Shown here one piece after another: positions 61,701 through 64,000 of a DNA stretch of 64,000 nt. Location of the stretch: the NCBI GenBank assembly GCA_030248195.1, contig JASAND010019736.1, positions 1-64,000 on the forward strand, read 5' to 3'. The position numbers and the translations under genes were made by a program. Every line of letters starts with the position of its first letter. Positions within the stretch are counted from its first letter, which is position 1. This DNA comes from Trissonchulus latispiculum. Lineage: Eukaryota; Nematoda; Enoplea; Enoplida; Ironidae. The notes under the pieces are model-generated. The model saw only the letters and a list, made by a program, of their open reading frames with translations, ran no database searches and had not been told where the DNA came from.

Positions 61701-62240
61701 TGAGGGGGGGGGGGTGGTCGAAAAGTCGGAGATACTAAAAATGCCAAAAATAGCCTGTTTTCTACAAACTGCTATAACTATGCTAAAAAGTGATCAAAAA
61801 TTGAGTTTGAGTTCCAAAATAGACGATTCTGGACCAAAACATTCCGGCGACGCCGGAAATTTTTGAAAATTTTGACCAAAAATCCTTAAAATTTGGCATT
61901 TTCTGGGCACCTTAGAGTGAGTGGGGGGGGAAGCCCCAAAAAGTGAGGGGGAGAAGAGGTCAAGGGGGGACCCCCACAAAAGTAAACCCAGGTTCAGTTG
62001 GATGGTGAAAGAGTTCTTCCGTCTGACTTGCTGATACCAATGAGCAAGCATGCTGAAGCTGGTAGGTGGGGGTCTGTCTTATTTCAAGCTTTTGACACAT
62101 GTTGTTGTTTTAGACTGTCAAATATGGCTAAGCAAATGTTTTATGAGCTAGGCAGTGGTTTGGTTCAAAATCTCAAATTCCGAGCCTCTTGGTATTTCAT
62201 AGGTCAAAAAGGAATACAAGGATTTACACCTTTCGAGGAG
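58777..62240 (+). CDS. FAM3-like (ILEI domain) secreted protein, internal exons
   Basis: Four plus-strand exons with consistent phases: 58777-59014, 59883-59992, 60445-60529 and 62114-62240. They encode about 186 residues. Key stretches match FAM3/ILEI proteins in order: HQCGLKESCPRRHVAISV, PKICVDGR, NRAGRGLNIVVLNATSKQ, FDTYEQ, MVIVVSFDEASSK, MAKQMFYELGSGL, FRASWYFIGQKG and TPFEE. FAM3 proteins are small secreted cytokine- or hormone-like proteins with a globular beta-beta-alpha fold and paired cysteines. The first exon carries an acidic/Ala-rich linker before the domain. The signal or anchor exon (see 57411) and the last exon, which in the family holds a GWP motif and the final Cys, are not found; the gene should continue past 62240. 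Donors include GTACGA and GTACGT. Confidence 0.85.
60912..61992. mobile_element. Three related G-rich MITE-like units in a FAM3 intron
   Basis: Three neighbouring units (about 60912-61303, 61370-61688 and 61700-61992) share AAAGTAAACCCAG ends, C/G runs and an interior with GCTATAACTATGCTAAAAA-like sequence. The AAAGTAAACCCAG motif ends each unit (61289, 61672 and 61979). All lie in the intron between the last two visible FAM3 exons. Confidence 0.45.
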
Positions 62241-63190
62241 GTAAGCATTCGCGATACATAAGTATATGCTTCATTTGAATTTTTACGGTATACGGCAGTA
62301 ACTTGTTGGTGTCAACATTGTCTGTTCAAGGTATATATGTGTTGAATTGCCATTGATAAGAAAGGAAATAACTCAGTAATTAGGTAAATGGTTTATTAGC
62401 GTTCAGACAGCAGTGCGTTATTTATAGCTACGTAATGTACGTACTTCACGTAAATGTTAAATTTGAGCTCACGTCAGGGCATATTTTTAGGAAGCGTATT
62501 GCATGTTTGACTTTTAGTTTGAAATCTCGGGGAGGGGCGCAAACAGACTCAGACTACGCTGACATTTTTCAAAAACGGGCGATTTAGACTAATTAAATAC
62601 TATAACTTGAGCTAGGAAAATCGTACCGCCATAACTTTTGTGTCAATACGGAACGTACATAGCGTAGAACGAGATGTTTTTAACGATGTAAAATGTATGT
62701 TGTTCGACTCAGGCAATTTCTCAGAAATCTGGAACTACGTAAAGTATTTTGAAGTGCTGATGAACTTCCTTGAATTTTCGTGAGTGTTTTATTACCGGAT
62801 AAGATATGTACTATAATAGAATTAGAACTGTTAATTAGTTAAAAATCTAGTTCTCCGCAACATAGTGATATAAAAATCATTCGTCTACGATTTTCCTAGC
62901 TCAAGTTATTGCATTTAATTTGTCGAAATCGTCGGTTTTTGAAAAATGTCAGTGTAACATGTTTACACGCTGAGAAGCTCCTTCGAGATTTCGGTCTTAA
63001 TGTTAATGTTAATGCATATTCATTCATTTCATTAAAAAATATTCTACAATTTTTGAAATTTATGATAAAAATTTGCAACTTTTTCATTACTTTGTCTGAT
63101 ATGTATACGGATATCCGTATAATCCCGATATTTTTCTCAGATCGGATATTTTCCAGCTATAAAAATTATCCCGATTAAAAATTATTATCC
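62241..63190. other. FAM3-gene intron or flank, nothing further recognised
   Basis: I searched here for the last FAM3 exon (a GWP motif followed by Cys) and found no match. Confidence 0.35.
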
Positions 63191-63204
63191 ACTGCCCATC
63201 ACTA
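63110..63204. mobile_element. hAT-type terminus TAGTGATGGGCAGTGGATAA
   Basis: Read on the minus strand from 63204: TAGTGATGGGCAGTGGATAA, followed by units such as ATCGGGATAAT and GGATATCCG. It is one end of a further hAT-type family; the partner end was not found. Confidence 0.5.
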
Positions 63205-63444
63205 GTATGTAGTGACTTAGCTCTGACTAATACAGTTGATTGATGCATAGTTGATAACTCCCGGATGAACAGAAAAGGTTGCACGTCGTTAGAAAGCCGT
63301 TGACTCGCTGCTTTTGATGATCTAAACCATTTTGCTGCAAAAAACTTGTAGCCTAAAATAACTTAAACTTATAACTTAAAATTAATTTTTGATGGATTTA
63401 TAAAATAAAACTTATTGGCTGCAATCTATAGCAAAATGGTTTAG

Positions 63445-63750
63445 TAGTGATGTTTCAGTCACTGAAACTGAAACTGAAACTGAAAGTATCTGCGAAAGTG
63501 GACTGAAACTGAAACTCAAACTCAAACTATATTCGAAACTGAACTGAAACTGGAACTGAAACTGAAACTATCCCAATTCTAGAACTGAAACTGAAACTGA
63601 AACTAGTATAATCTGAAACCATTTCAGTCCCAGCGTGAAACCTGAAGCTTTTATTGCTCGCTGGAACTGAAACAGGTTTCAGTTCATGCTGAGACTGAAA
63701 CTATTTTAGTTTCAGTCTCTGTGTAAGAAACGTCATTTCAGTCTCTGCGT
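63445..63750. repeat. CTGAAA (TTTCAG) hexamer array behind a hAT-type terminus
   Basis: It begins TAGTGATGTTTCAG at 63445 and then runs in CTGAAA repeats, mostly in units of three to four. It has the same terminus as 2606 in the opposite orientation, so it is the same family. The other end is probably beyond the window. Confidence 0.65.
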
Positions 63751-64000
63751 ATGCTTAAGTTCCTTGAAAAGGCTATTGGAAATTTTCCCATAATAGTTTT
63801 TCTGGTGATTCTTTGGTATGCGCACACCTTACAAAATTTTCAAGTTTCTCAAAACCATCTACTTTGGTATGCGCACACCTTACAGAACAGTACTCTACTG
63901 TATATTTCCTATTATTTTCTGGTCAGTTTTCTGTTATTTCTTGTTTATTGGGTTCATGATTTATTTAACTATTATTGGGTTGTCGCATTTTTTTAAAAAA

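Noticed and set aside
1..64000. CRISPR arrays or bacterial operons
   Set aside because: The repeats here are transposon ends and satellites; genes are intron-split and eukaryotic.

Overview
The window is animal nuclear DNA. It is AT-rich, with intron-split genes that use GT-AG splice sites, and most of it is transposon and satellite sequence. No bacterial-style operon is present. The gene content (an IQSEC/BRAG-type ARF exchange factor, a FAM3/ILEI-type secreted protein and a myosin essential light chain exon) fits a metazoan. The low GC, the repeat load and the lack of vertebrate repeat families suggest an invertebrate. The species cannot be told from the sequence.

Layout. 1-2 kb: a CAATTG-ended foldback element cuts off the gag-like reading frame of an LTR element whose LTR and primer-binding site lie on the minus strand. 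2.65-2.8 kb: one exon of a myosin essential light chain (minus). 4.3-5.4 kb: two tRNA-Arg(TCT) sequences in opposite orientation, one good and one damaged. 7.2-9.9 kb: a TTAA-flanked element with a hAT-type element nested in it. 11.25-17.58 kb: transposons nested at least four deep. 18.26-18.59 kb: a possible small secreted protein. 18.76-20.63 kb: another TTAA element, carrying an 817-bp miniature LTR retrotransposon. 20.6-27.5 kb: tRNA-like sequences, GGCCGG-rich and TTTCAG-rich transposon ends, and a 1.5-kb foldback element.

27.53-38.12 kb is bounded by a perfect 19-bp inverted repeat and a perfect 8-bp target duplication (AATTGTGT). It contains a 1,259-residue zinc-finger family-B DNA polymerase frame on the minus strand, truncated before its last catalytic motif, and a second hAT-type element. 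40.9-43.43 kb holds four 3'-terminal exons of an IQSEC-like gene (minus). 43.7-49.2 kb is transposon and satellite sequence, including a 149-bp satellite. 50.1-56.06 kb is an eight-exon gene (minus) that I assembled from splice sites with matching phases; it encodes a 423-residue secreted, probably membrane-anchored protein with a beta-solenoid-like repeat pattern and no family I recognise. 58.78-62.24 kb holds four exons of a FAM3-like gene (plus), which runs out of the window.

The genes do not form a pathway. The unrecognised surface-protein gene and the FAM3-like gene diverge from about 56.1-58.8 kb. The main themes are the two genes reconstructed across introns, the polymerase enclosed by hAT-type ends, and a set of hAT-type families that each carry their own short subterminal repeat (ACCCGGGT, AACCGG, TTTCAG, GGCCGG, and others).
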